A stretch of DNA of 50,357 nt, from assembly GCA_021825655.1 (NCBI GenBank), contig JAKAGU010000001.1, forward strand, positions 1-50,357, written 5' to 3'. The stretch is from a bacterium (GTDB taxonomy: Bacteria; Patescibacteriota; Doudnabacteria; UBA920). The notes under the pieces were generated by a model. The model saw nothing but the letters and a program-made list of their open reading frames with translations, did not search any database and was not told the origin of the DNA. Both the position numbers and the translations under genes were made by a program. Positions 1 through 12,045 of the stretch are shown in pieces. The stretch's first letter is position 1; the number at the start of each line of letters is the position of its first letter.

Positions 1-258
1 TTTTATTCCCAAAATTTGGTAATACTTCTGCCAAGCGGCCACGTGTTCGGGCAGGCCGCTGCTGGGCGCATAACCCAAAGCCTCGGGCTGGTAATTCCTG
101 ACGGCTTTAAAAAACGCGGGCGGCACCGCGTAGTCCGGATCGCCGCTGCTTAACGCATAAACTTTTACGCCCCGGGCCTGGGCCGCGCGCGCCAAAGGCA
201 AAAACTTGCGGATGGGCGAAGCCGGAGTCAGTTGGGCGCGTTGGGAAAGTTTGGGCAT
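1..258 (-). CDS. PLP-dependent aminotransferase, N-terminal part (runs off the window)
   Basis: Reading leftwards from an ATG at 258, 86 codons stay open to the window edge. The start MPKLSQRAQLTPASPIRKF followed by a segment with SSGDPDY and then LGYAPSSGLPE matches the N-terminus of class I/II fold-type I aminotransferases of the aspartate aminotransferase type, where the SxGxPD loop and the Y-x-P/S-x-x-G-x-xxLR region help bind substrate and cofactor. The PLP lysine lies outside the window, so substrate cannot be judged. It lies downstream of rpoC behind a terminator and is probably transcribed separately; a weak AT-rich stretch at 259-290 is the only promoter space. Confidence 0.75.
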   Translation of the reverse strand, partial: MPKLSQRAQLTPASPIRKFLPLARAAQARGVKVYALSSGDPDYAVPPAFFKAVRNYQPEALGYAPSSGLPEHVAAWQKYYQILGIK

Positions 259-305
259 GAAATTTAAAATTAACATTCCCAGTTTAACAAATCCGCGGGT
301 CTAAA

Positions 306-337
306 TCAAAACCCCCGCCTCTTAAACGAGGCGGGGT
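306..337 (-). terminator. Intrinsic terminator of rpoBC
   Basis: A 9-bp GC-rich stem (313-321 with 328-336) has a 6-nt loop and is followed on the minus strand by TTTTGATTT. It lies 15 bp past the rpoC stop and separates rpoBC from the aminotransferase gene. Confidence 0.85.
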
Positions 338-351
338 TTTTAAACCGAAAC

Positions 352-3300
352 TTAAATTTCTTCAGGCTTTTCTTCGGGTTCAGCCGGCGCGGCCACGGCC
401 AACAGTTCGGCTTCGCCGTCCAGTTCGCTCGGGGCCAAAGATCCGCCTTCGCCCAGCTGCAGATTTTCCCGGGCAATATTGGCGTTAAAACCCGTACCGG
501 CCGGAATCAGCTTGCCGATAATCACGTTTTCCTTGAGGCCTCTTAAATAATCGGTTTTGCCGGTCACCGCGGCTTCAATCAGCACGCGGGTGGTTTCCTG
601 GAACGACGCGGCAGCCAGGAAGGAATCCGTATTCAGGGAGACTTTGGTAATCCCCATTAACAGCTGTTCGGCTTTGGCCTGCACCTTGCCGTTCTTGGCC
701 AATTCTTCGTTCATGGCATTAAACTTGGAACGGTCCACAATTTCGCCGGGCACCAGTTCGCTGTCGCCGGATTCCAAGACGCGCATCTTGGAGAACATCT
801 GGCGGACAATCACTTCAATGTGCTTGTCGTGGATGTTTTGCCCCTGGGACACGTAAATGTCCTGGACTTCCTTCACAATGTACTTCTGCGCGTCTTCCGT
901 GCCCTTTAAGGACATAATCAGGTTGGGGTTGAGGTTGCCTTCGGTCAGCGGCTGGCCGGAGGTCACCAGGTCCCCGTCTTTGACAAACAGGGTAAAGCCG
1001 GCCGGAATGGCATACTCTTTAACCTGGTCGCTCTCGTGGATAATGTGAATCTGCCCCTTATCCACGCGCACAAAACCGTTGTTTTTGGCCTTCACGGCTT
1101 TGCCGGCTTCATCGATGTATAAAGTTTCGCCCGCGCTGACCTGGCTGCCATCTTTAATGGCGGAGTGGGCTTTACCCAAATCATAGGTGTCTTTCTCCAC
1201 ATCTGCGCCCTGGATGCGCACCATGACTTCCTTGTTGGAGAGCTTGGAAATGTACGCCTGGCCGTCAATTTCGGAAACAAAGGCCATACCTTTGGGTTCG
1301 CGCGCTTCGAACAGTTCTTCCACGCGGGGCAAACCTTGGGTAATGTCTTTAACCGAAGCGGATCCGCCGGTATGGAAAGTTCTCATGGTCAGCTGCGTAC
1401 CCGGTTCGCCAATGGCCTGGGCGGCCACAATGCCTACGGCCGCACCCAGTTCCACCATACCGTTGAAGCCCAGATCGTAACCGTAGCACAAGCGGCAGAT
1501 GCCGCGGGTCAGTTTGCATTTTAAGACCGAGCGGCACTTAACGGCTTCTGCCCCGGAATCCACAATCCGCTTGGCCATGAAGTCATCAATGCCCTGGTTT
1601 TTAGCTACAATCACTTCGCCGGTCTTATCTTTAATGTCCTCGGCAGCCACGCGGCCGAACAGCCTGCGGTCAAACGGCTTGTTCATGCGCTGGCTTTCCG
1701 CCAGAGTCACAACGTCATAATCTTCGGTGCCGCAGTCTTCGGCATTCACTACCACGTCCTGGGACACGTCCACCAGGCGCCTGGTCAAATAGCCCGCGTC
1801 CGCGGTTCTCAGCGCGGTGTCGGACATACCTTTACGGGAACCGTGAGTCGAGAAGAAGTATTCCAGCACGGCCAAGCCTTCCTTAAAGCTGCCGCGCACG
1901 GGCAATTCAATAACGTCGCCGGCCGGGTTAACCACCAAGCCTTTCATGCCGGACATCTGGGTTACCTGAGAGAAGGAGCCGCGCGCGCCACTGGACACGA
2001 AATAGTTGATGGACCCGTATTCGGGCACAGCCTTGGTCACGCTCTTGGCAATTTTTTCCGAAACGTCCGCCCAGATTTCCACCACGCGGTTTTTGCGCTC
2101 TTCTTCGGTGAGCAGCCCTTCCTGGAACTGCTGGTAGGTATTTTCCACTTCCACGTCCGCGCCTTTGAGCATTTCATATTTTTCCGCAGGCACCACCAGG
2201 TCGTCCATACCCCAGGACAGGCCGGACTTTTTCATGTAGGTAAAGCCGGTACGCTTAATTTCGTCAATCAGTTCGGCGGTGCGCTCGTTGCCCAAAGTGC
2301 GGTGCGCTTCGCGCACCAGCGCCTGGAGCTTTTTCTTGTCAAAATTTTCGTTCCGAAAGCCCATTTCCGGGGGCACAACTTTGTTGAAAATCAAACGGCC
2401 CACGTTGGTTTCGACAAATTCGCCGTTTTCCAGCCGGACTTTAATCTTGGCCTGAATATGCACGAAGTTGTTGTTGTAAGCCATAATGGCTTCTTTGGGG
2501 CTGGAGAAAATTTTGCCTTCGCCCTTCACGCCTTCGCGGATGCGGGTAATGTAGTAGCAGCCCACCACCACGTCCTTGTCCGGAGTCATGACCGGATCGC
2601 CGGACGCGGGCTTTAAGAGGTTGTGCGCGGAGACCATAATCTCGCGGGCTTCTTTCTGGGCCGGCTCAGTCAAAGGCACGTGCACGGCCATTTGGTCGCC
2701 GTCAAAGTCCGCGTTAAAGGCGGCACACACCATGGGATGCAATTGGATAGCCTTGCCTTCAATCAGCACGGGCTGGAAAGCCTGGAAACCCAAACGGTGC
2801 AGGGTCGGGGCGCGGTTTAAGAGCACGTAGTGGTCTTTAGTGACCTCTTCCAGAATATCGTAAACTTCGGTTCTGCCCTGTTCAATCAAGCGGTTGGCGC
2901 TTCTCACGTTGTGCGCATATTCGCGGCCAATCAGCTTGGAAATGACGAACGGCTTGAACAATTCCAAAGCCATTACCTTGGGCAAGCCGCACTGGTGCAG
3001 TTTTAAGTGCGGGCCCACCACAATCACGGAGCGGCCGGAATAGTCCACGCGCTTACCCAGCAGGTTCTGGCGGAACCTCCCCTGTTTGCCTTTCAGCATG
3101 TCCGCCAAAGAGCGGAGCTTGCGCTTCTGGCCCGTGGAAGCGGTAACTTCCTTGCCGTGGCGCACGGAGTTGTCCACCAGCGCGTCTACGGCTTCCTGCA
3201 GCATGCGCTTTTCGTTTCTGGTAATGACTTCCGGGGCTTTAATTTCCAAAAGTTTGCGCAAGCGGTTGTTGCGGTTAATCACCCGGCGGTAAAGGTCGTT

Positions 3301-4308
3301 TAAATCCGAGGCCGCAAACCGGCCGCCGTCGAGCTGCACCATGGGGCGCAGGTCCGGCGGAATAACCGGCAGCACGGTCACCAGCATCCATTCCGGCCGG
3401 AGGCCGGAATTAATTAGGGACTTAATCAAGCGCAAACGCTTGAGCATTTTGCGCTGCGCCTGGCCTTCCAAATTCGGCAGTTGGGTCTGCATGTCGCGGG
3501 CCAGCTCTTCCAGGTTCACTTCTTCCAAGAGGCCCTTTAGGGCTTCGGCGCCAATGCCGGCGGTAAACACCGGTCCGTACTTTAAGGACAAGTCGCGGTA
3601 GGCCAGTTCGGAAATGACCTGCAGTTTCTTAATACCCTTCAGTTCGCTTCTGGCCTGGTCGCGGATAGATTCCAAGGCATCCAGTTCTTTGGCCCAGGCA
3701 TCCTTCAGCCGGGTGACTTCCGTGTCAATTTCCGCCTGGAGCACGTCCGCATCCACTTTGCCAGCCTTGTGCGCCAGCTCGCTCTTGGCTTTGGCCAGCA
3801 AGCTTTCGTATTTTTCTTCAATGGCCTTTTTCTTGGCTTTGAATTCTTTTTCAATCTGCTCCAATGTGGCGACCCGCACCTCTTCGTCCACGCTGGTAAT
3901 AATATAGGAAGCAAAGTACACCACGCGCTCCAGTTCCTGCACGCCCAAATCCAGAATTAACCCTAACCGGCTGGGGACGCCGCGCAAAAACCAAATGTGG
4001 GCTACGGGCACGGCCAGCTTAATGTGGCCCATGCGCTCGCGGCGGACCGAGGACTTGGTAACTTCCACGCCGCACTTGTCGCAGACAATCCCCTTGTAGC
4101 GGATGCGCTTGTATTTGCCGCAATAGCACTCCCAGTCCTTAATCGGTCCGAAAATTTTCTCGTCGAACAAACCATCCTTTTCCGGGCGCTGCGTGCGGTA
4201 GTTGATGGTTTCCGGCTTGGTTACTTCGCCGTGCGACCAGTCCATAATAGTGGTCGGGCTGGCCAGCCTTAGTCTCACACCCTTGAAATTTTCTGTTAGC
4301 GTTGACAT
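352..4308 (-). CDS. rpoC: DNA-directed RNA polymerase beta' subunit
   Basis: Catalytic beta' subunit of RNA polymerase, 1318 residues. The N-terminal zinc ribbon is intact (C61, C63, C76, C79), and the absolutely conserved Mg-binding motif NADFDGD lies at residues 532-538 with aspartates 534, 536 and 538. The second zinc site is in the C-terminal half (CGTEDYD, then CRSVLKCKLTRGICRLCYG). A charged, Lys/Ala-rich insertion near residues 150-210 looks helical. The C-terminus ends in an acidic Ala/Glu/Pro tail. It follows rpoB after 47 bp with no Shine-Dalgarno sequence before the ATG, so it is co-transcribed. No truncation or frameshift is seen. Confidence 0.98.
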   Translation of the reverse strand: MSTLTENFKGVRLRLASPTTIMDWSHGEVTKPETINYRTQRPEKDGLFDEKIFGPIKDWECYCGKYKRIRYKGIVCDKCGVEVTKSSVRRERMGHIKLAVPVAHIWFLRGVPSRLGLILDLGVQELERVVYFASYIITSVDEEVRVATLEQIEKEFKAKKKAIEEKYESLLAKAKSELAHKAGKVDADVLQAEIDTEVTRLKDAWAKELDALESIRDQARSELKGIKKLQVISELAYRDLSLKYGPVFTAGIGAEALKGLLEEVNLEELARDMQTQLPNLEGQAQRKMLKRLRLIKSLINSGLRPEWMLVTVLPVIPPDLRPMVQLDGGRFAASDLNDLYRRVINRNNRLRKLLEIKAPEVITRNEKRMLQEAVDALVDNSVRHGKEVTASTGQKRKLRSLADMLKGKQGRFRQNLLGKRVDYSGRSVIVVGPHLKLHQCGLPKVMALELFKPFVISKLIGREYAHNVRSANRLIEQGRTEVYDILEEVTKDHYVLLNRAPTLHRLGFQAFQPVLIEGKAIQLHPMVCAAFNADFDGDQMAVHVPLTEPAQKEAREIMVSAHNLLKPASGDPVMTPDKDVVVGCYYITRIREGVKGEGKIFSSPKEAIMAYNNNFVHIQAKIKVRLENGEFVETNVGRLIFNKVVPPEMGFRNENFDKKKLQALVREAHRTLGNERTAELIDEIKRTGFTYMKKSGLSWGMDDLVVPAEKYEMLKGADVEVENTYQQFQEGLLTEEERKNRVVEIWADVSEKIAKSVTKAVPEYGSINYFVSSGARGSFSQVTQMSGMKGLVVNPAGDVIELPVRGSFKEGLAVLEYFFSTHGSRKGMSDTALRTADAGYLTRRLVDVSQDVVVNAEDCGTEDYDVVTLAESQRMNKPFDRRLFGRVAAEDIKDKTGEVIVAKNQGIDDFMAKRIVDSGAEAVKCRSVLKCKLTRGICRLCYGYDLGFNGMVELGAAVGIVAAQAIGEPGTQLTMRTFHTGGSASVKDITQGLPRVEELFEAREPKGMAFVSEIDGQAYISKLSNKEVMVRIQGADVEKDTYDLGKAHSAIKDGSQVSAGETLYIDEAGKAVKAKNNGFVRVDKGQIHIIHESDQVKEYAIPAGFTLFVKDGDLVTSGQPLTEGNLNPNLIMSLKGTEDAQKYIVKEVQDIYVSQGQNIHDKHIEVIVRQMFSKMRVLESGDSELVPGEIVDRSKFNAMNEELAKNGKVQAKAEQLLMGITKVSLNTDSFLAAASFQETTRVLIEAAVTGKTDYLRGLKENVIIGKLIPAGTGFNANIARENLQLGEGGSLAPSELDGEAELLAVAAPAEPEEKPEEI

Positions 4309-4355
4309 AAGTTTTGTAAAAGTAAGAAATTAGTAATTAGTTTAAATTTGCCCCA

Positions 4356-7844
<3,489 letters not shown>

Positions 7845-7859
7845 GAAGATTATTTAATA

Positions 7860-8134
7860 ATTTAAGGCTAAACTATAGGGTTTTTATGTGATGTTCGACG
7901 CATCACGAGAATTTTACGCAATAAAAACTTGCCCCTTTTGGCTTATTTAAAAGGGTTTTTACTATTTAATTATTGACCGCGGAAAATTTTACCATTCGAG
8001 GCTTTTGTGCCCTAAAACAAACTGCCCTGGAAACCCCAATTTCCAGGCAAATTGTTTGTTAATTTTCCCGATTTTTACGCCTGAAGCGAGTCAAACCGGG
8101 TGGTACACGTTCATCCCCTAGTCGTGTAATGTGT
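7860..8134 (-). promoter_or_regulatory. Long structured 5' leader of rpoB
   Basis: This 275-nt stretch has no credible gene. On the minus strand it contains three hairpins: a long imperfect stem at 8016-8060 (AACAAAC with GTTTGTT outside, GCCTGGAAA with TTTCCAGGGC inside), a terminator-like stem CCCTTTT/AAAAGGG at 7930-7957 followed by GCAAGTTTTTA, and a small GTGATG/CATCAC stem near 7890-7907. A leader regulating polymerase synthesis is plausible but not shown. No ribosome binding site precedes rpoB. Confidence 0.5.
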
Positions 8135-8140
8135 ATAGCT

Positions 8141-8168
8141 AATATACCAGTTCTTGAGCCTTTGTCAA
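8141..8168 (-). promoter_or_regulatory. Promoter of rpoBC
   Basis: On the minus strand, a consensus -35 TTGACA (8163-8168) is separated by 16 bp from a -10 TATATT (8141-8146). Transcription would start near 8134. Confidence 0.8.
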
Positions 8169-8203
8169 GTGCTTCAAATCTTGTAAATATTTCTTAAAAA
8201 TAC

Positions 8204-8232
8204 TTGCCATGTGGATAACTTTATGATATAAT
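8204..8232 (+). promoter_or_regulatory. Consensus promoter reading into the 8239-8306 hairpin
   Basis: TTGCCA (8204-8209), a 17-bp spacer, then a perfect TATAAT (8227-8232). It is back to back with the rpoB promoter. No plus-strand gene follows; transcription would meet a U-tract within about 65 nt. Confidence 0.65.
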
Positions 8233-8238
8233 TTAATA

Positions 8239-8306
8239 AAGGTTCCAACCCCTCGATAAGAGCCCCCGGGCTCTTCCGCAAGGATAGAGGGGTTGGTCGT
8301 TTTTTA
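8239..8306 (+). ncRNA. Candidate small RNA: branched hairpin with U-tract
   Basis: Directly after the promoter lies a 10-bp stem (CCAACCCCTC with GAGGGGTTGG) enclosing two smaller stems: GAGCC/GGCTC with a 4-nt loop, and TCC/GGA closed by a GCAA tetraloop. It is followed by TCGTTTTTT. The minus-strand version has no U-tract, so it is not an obvious terminator for the DUF3800 gene. Either a short independent RNA or an over-built terminator would explain it. I do not recognise a known RNA family. Confidence 0.45.
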
Positions 8307-9035
8307 TTTATACTCATAGTACGTTGTAGTTCCTTTTCTAAATATTTCAAACTCCGTACCATCAACCCTATTTACTATCCTATTTTGGATGACGTTATAA
8401 GGTCTGATTTCGCCTCTTTCCCACTTAACGGCAACGGCCCAGCAACAATAATCAGCGAGTTGACAATTTAAGTCTGAACATGTTTGGTGGCAAAAAATTT
8501 CAAAAGGAATATTTTCAAAGTTGGTTTTTAGATACCTCTTTAAAGTACCTAAAATAACTTTCTTCTTGTCACCCACAAACAAAGAACCCAATACAACCAC
8601 AATCTTTTGCACCCCCGTTCCATTTCCTACAAAAATATATTTGAGCAAAGTTTTGCATAATTGTTGGTACAAACCGATCCCCGTTACCCTCTCGATAAGT
8701 TTGTCTTTTTTATAATAAACCTCTTTATAAAGAGAAGAGTGGGTTTTATTTTTTTGAGCAATAACTGAATAAATTTTGTAGGACTCACCCATTGAGGACA
8801 AAATTGCGTATACTTTGTCTCGAATTTTTTGTGCGTCCTCCGTGGCATGAAAATACTCATGGTCAACTCCTTCGGTCAATAAATCATATCGAAGTTTTAC
8901 TAATTCATCACGTTTAGTTATAGGGTCGTTTGTTACCAAACAAGTCAGTGAAAAAAATTTGGTCCCTTTTGGAGAAAAATCAAAATTTCCTGATTCATCT
9001 ATAAATAAAAATAGGGTTTTTGACTGTTCAGACAT
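8304..9035 (-). CDS. DUF3800 domain protein, last gene of the defence cassette
   Basis: The 243-residue protein (from the ATG at 9035; an in-frame TTG lies at 9050) opens with FLFIDESGNFDF, the signature of DUF3800 (D13, E14), a family with a predicted RNase H-like fold often found beside defence and mobile genes. Acidic residues D188 and D195 in DLNCQLADYCCWA match the late conserved acidic block, consistent with metal binding. Biochemical function in the family is not established. It is 32 bp after the HNH gene on the same strand, and its AT-rich composition matches the rest of the cassette and differs from rpoB. Confidence 0.8.
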   Translation of the reverse strand: MSEQSKTLFLFIDESGNFDFSPKGTKFFSLTCLVTNDPITKRDELVKLRYDLLTEGVDHEYFHATEDAQKIRDKVYAILSSMGESYKIYSVIAQKNKTHSSLYKEVYYKKDKLIERVTGIGLYQQLCKTLLKYIFVGNGTGVQKIVVVLGSLFVGDKKKVILGTLKRYLKTNFENIPFEIFCHQTCSDLNCQLADYCCWAVAVKWERGEIRPYNVIQNRIVNRVDGTEFEIFRKGTTTYYEYK

Positions 9036-9067
9036 CGAACTTTTGCTCAAAACATTTGAGGCTTTAG

Positions 9068-10165
9068 TTATTTCCCAGACTTCCTTCTATTATCTTCTTT
9101 ACACAACATTTGACAATTTTCGGCGATGGTCTTACCACCCTCATGCCAAGGTTTGATGTGGTCAGCCTCCATCTCTTCTATTTCAAAATGTTTACCACAT
9201 TTTGGACAAATGCCATCTTGCTGCTCATATTTAGCCCTTTTAATATCTTGGCCAAATACCCTTAAACTCAAAGGTTTTTCGTCTCCTGTTAAAATATATT
9301 CGTAAATGCCAGACTTTTTCTGGATTTCTTCATCAGACATCAAATCCTTTACCCGCTTCTCTATTTCTACTGGTTTATATTTATCGTGCTTATGTTCATT
9401 ATAGAATTCACCCCAATTTAAACCATCCATCTCCTTACGATAGACTGTAAATACACTTTTTATCCAATCAATTACATCATTAAAATATTCCCAAAGCTCT
9501 TTAGCATTTTCATCCTTGCGGTGCTGCGCCATATAACCTTGAGCATCACCACTGCTTATCCATTTGAGGGCTGTTGCTAAATAGTCTTGTCGTTCCACTG
9601 AACCATTTACATAATCTTTTCCAACTCCATATGCAGCACAGTTTGGTTTACTGAAATATTTTTTTGCATCTGCAAGCCACTTACCAGTATGGGTTGCATT
9701 TAGTGCTTCTTGTTCGTTAAGATTTTTACCTTTAATATTGATAGTTTTAAACCAGTCCAGTATCTCCCCCTCTGTACCTTCACAAACACATATATCCAAC
9801 TCGTAGTTCCTTATCCTCTCAAGATCATCAGAGAGCATCGTGTCTACATAAATCTTATTTTGGTCTTTGTCAAAAACGTAATATTGATGGTCAAGAAAAC
9901 GACAGATGGATAAAGTTCTTTGTTGACCGTCAAGTAACTCATACTCTCCTTTAGCAATCTGAACCCAATACATAATGTTTAGAGGGTGGCCCTTTAAAAC
10001 AGTCGCTATGACAGCCTGCTCATCCGGTATATCGTAAATAAACTCGCGTTGATAAGCTGGACGAATATCTAGTTTACCACCATAACCAACAACACCGTCC
10101 CAATCTTGATCCTTATAACCATAAAAAAGATCACTAACCTTTATGGTTTTGCGAAGAGTCTTCAT
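9068..10165 (-). CDS. DUF262 and HNH endonuclease protein (GmrSD/Type IV-like)
   Basis: The 365-residue protein joins an N-terminal DUF262 domain (YQREFIYD at 38-45 and DGQQRTLSI at 79-87, a ParB/Srx-like motif linked to NTP hydrolysis) to a C-terminal HNH nuclease (C320-x2-C323, D335-H336-I, N350, C355). DUF262 with HNH is the architecture of GmrS/GmrD-type restriction of modified DNA and of BREX-associated BrxU-like enzymes. The start at 10165 (MKTLRKTIKV) is preferred; a longer reading to 10303 would bury 170 bp in the methyltransferase gene. It still overlaps that gene by 32 bp, implying translational coupling. It probably cleaves foreign DNA, but target specificity is unknown. Confidence 0.85.
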   Translation of the reverse strand: MKTLRKTIKVSDLFYGYKDQDWDGVVGYGGKLDIRPAYQREFIYDIPDEQAVIATVLKGHPLNIMYWVQIAKGEYELLDGQQRTLSICRFLDHQYYVFDKDQNKIYVDTMLSDDLERIRNYELDICVCEGTEGEILDWFKTINIKGKNLNEQEALNATHTGKWLADAKKYFSKPNCAAYGVGKDYVNGSVERQDYLATALKWISSGDAQGYMAQHRKDENAKELWEYFNDVIDWIKSVFTVYRKEMDGLNWGEFYNEHKHDKYKPVEIEKRVKDLMSDEEIQKKSGIYEYILTGDEKPLSLRVFGQDIKRAKYEQQDGICPKCGKHFEIEEMEADHIKPWHEGGKTIAENCQMLCKEDNRRKSGK

Positions 10166-11105
10166 TTTTCCCCTTTCTTTTAATAACAATCCTATCGAAT
10201 TTACGCTCAAATGTTCCATCACCATTAGCAATATAAAACCTCGCACCACCTTGCATATATGTTCCTTTAGGAGCCAGTTCTGACATCGGCCGGGCAAGCT
10301 CAAGACTTATTCCTAAAATTTCAAATTGGTCTGGATTGTATTTATCAAGAAAAGAGATGGGAACGCCCATGGCATCAAAATAATCTGATGGGATTTCTGC
10401 TGTCTTATCAACACTTATTGCATCATAGTTAATATATTTAGGGTATTTTTCTGGTACAAACTTTTCGTACAAAGGTAGTTCTTCATGGCGCTTTTTTACA
10501 TCAAGATTGGTCCACCACTGTACATTCCCAAGCTTCTCAATTTTATTTTGTGGATTAATAAATTCTTTTGGATTTACATACCCACCCCACATCTTATTAT
10601 CCTTAATATAAGGAAAAATTTCCTTATAAGTTATTGCATTTATAGGTCCGATGATTAAAAACTTTTTATTGTGACGCATCAGCTGGGCGATATATTCACG
10701 AAAAAGACTAAATGGCGGATTGGTACAGACAATATCAGATTCTTTCAACAATTCTATGCATTCAGGACTACGGAAATCGCCGTCACCTTTCAGGTCAATC
10801 TTTTGTAAACTATTCCTACCAGTAATTTCTAATCTGTAACCGTACTTTTTTACTGGGTCAAGTTGTCGAAATAAATCGGATTTAGAATAACGGGTACAAA
10901 CAAGCTTCTTAAGCCCAAAATGGTCAAAATTAAGTTTAAAAAATTCAGCAAACGCACTCTCAGCCGGATCATCACAATTACAATACACGACCTTATTTTT
11001 AAATTGTTCTTTGTAATAATTCAGCTCTCTCTGCACATCATCAAAACGAGTATAGAACTCGTCATTTTTAGCAGTTTTTGCAGATTGTAAGCTTCTATTC
11101 GCCAT
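10134..11105 (-). CDS. EcoRI-type adenine-specific DNA methyltransferase
   Basis: 323 residues. The N-terminus (AKNDEFYTRFDDVQREL) and the VVYCNCDDPAESAFAEFF block are typical of the EcoRI modification methylase family. The catalytic motif IV is NPPF (129-132), in the form used by N6-adenine methyltransferases. It would methylate adenine using S-adenosylmethionine, either protecting host DNA or creating a mark read by the neighbouring nucleases. No EcoRI-like endonuclease is present; the cassette's nucleases are GIY-YIG and HNH. It starts 3 bp after the GIY-YIG stop and overlaps the HNH gene. Confidence 0.88.
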   Translation of the reverse strand: MANRSLQSAKTAKNDEFYTRFDDVQRELNYYKEQFKNKVVYCNCDDPAESAFAEFFKLNFDHFGLKKLVCTRYSKSDLFRQLDPVKKYGYRLEITGRNSLQKIDLKGDGDFRSPECIELLKESDIVCTNPPFSLFREYIAQLMRHNKKFLIIGPINAITYKEIFPYIKDNKMWGGYVNPKEFINPQNKIEKLGNVQWWTNLDVKKRHEELPLYEKFVPEKYPKYINYDAISVDKTAEIPSDYFDAMGVPISFLDKYNPDQFEILGISLELARPMSELAPKGTYMQGGARFYIANGDGTFERKFDRIVIKRKGKNEDSSQNHKG

Positions 11106-11108
11106 GGT

Positions 11109-12044
11109 TTATTTCTTTTGATAATTGGATCCAAAAGTATAATCTGTTAATTCCGCCATTGTTTTTGACTTTTTTATATCTACCAACTTGTAATATCGAG
11201 GGCCGAAGAGGGAAAGTTCTGGATTTTCTCCTAGTATTACATGGTTTTCTAGTTCAATAATATTTCCGTCATGATGAATAATATATTTTGAGGGTTTTTC
11301 CGGATAAGGCTCTATTTTAACTACTTTTGCGTAATAGCGAATTGCGCTAACAGGCGCGCCTTCATACAGTCCAACATATTTTATTTTTGAAATATTGTCA
11401 TGACTTATACGTACCGCCCACCATGCACTCTTCTTTTCAAAAGCCATTTCCCGTCCATCGCCAGTTGCCGGACAAATTAGAGTATCAAACTCTCTTGTAT
11501 CTTTTTCCTTTTTTTCTTGTTTAATCTGTTCTGGCTCTGCGTTGTCTTCTCGTAACGGTTCAAAAAGGTTAAAACCAAGGGTTGATATTAATAATTCAAA
11601 GTCTTCAAACAGGTCAATAATTGAAGCTTGTTTAAATTCACCTAGATTATTCTGATTTGGGTTCGTCTTGTTTTGAACTTCGAACCTACCAACTTCAATT
11701 GCTTTATTTATTGCGTAAGATTCCAGGAATTTTACATCTGCCTTGTCCATACCTTCTGCTTGGGCAATACAAATAACAGCCCACTTCCAAAAACTCTTAT
11801 TTACTAAGTGGCCAATAACTCTATTTTTAAAATTTTCACTTTCACCGATATAAACAGTAGACCTCTCGTCATCAAAAAGCATGTACAAAGCCGGGGTAGA
11901 CAAATCCGGCCGTGATTGGATAAAGTCAATCTTATCTCTTGGCACGACATACACACGTGCAAGTGCGTTTAAGAGATTTGCAATCTTAACACCATCAACA
12001 TCCGAATCTTTCAAAAATATTTGTATTGTCCTTGATTTTGCCAT
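11109..12044 (-). CDS. GIY-YIG nuclease-like protein with a C-terminal unassigned domain
   Basis: 311 residues from the ATG at 12044. The GIY-YIG core is near residues 52-135: LYML (53-56), VYIGES (64-69), the basic R75, E108 in FLESYAI, and an Asn-rich NKTNPNQNN segment, so the catalytic residues appear present. A charged linker (165-185) leads to a C-terminal domain (188-311) with WWAVRI, IKYVGLYEG, PVSAIRYYAKV and GPRYY motifs. This looks beta-rich and might recognise nucleic acid, in the manner of PUA/EVE-type folds; that is a guess. It starts 1 bp after the AbrB-like stop, so it is in the same operon. Confidence 0.8.
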   Translation of the reverse strand: MAKSRTIQIFLKDSDVDGVKIANLLNALARVYVVPRDKIDFIQSRPDLSTPALYMLFDDERSTVYIGESENFKNRVIGHLVNKSFWKWAVICIAQAEGMDKADVKFLESYAINKAIEVGRFEVQNKTNPNQNNLGEFKQASIIDLFEDFELLISTLGFNLFEPLREDNAEPEQIKQEKKEKDTREFDTLICPATGDGREMAFEKKSAWWAVRISHDNISKIKYVGLYEGAPVSAIRYYAKVVKIEPYPEKPSKYIIHHDGNIIELENHVILGENPELSLFGPRYYKLVDIKKSKTMAELTDYTFGSNYQKK

Positions 12045-12045
12045 G

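Noticed and set aside
1843-2616. Long plus-strand open frame inside rpoC (257 codons), and similar ones at 6342-7412 and 22487-23599
   Set aside because: They lie antisense to intact rpoC, rpoB and uvrB, have His/Val/Phe-rich unnatural composition, and no promoter or ribosome site; they are mirror frames of high-GC genes.
8174-8365. 63-codon minus-strand frame across the 8239-8306 hairpin
   Set aside because: It crosses the branched hairpin and two promoter regions, overlaps the DUF3800 end, and has no ribosome site.
9068-10303. Longer 411-residue start for the DUF262-HNH protein
   Set aside because: The first 46 codons lie in the methyltransferase gene and do not resemble the family; the ATG at 10165 begins the conserved part.
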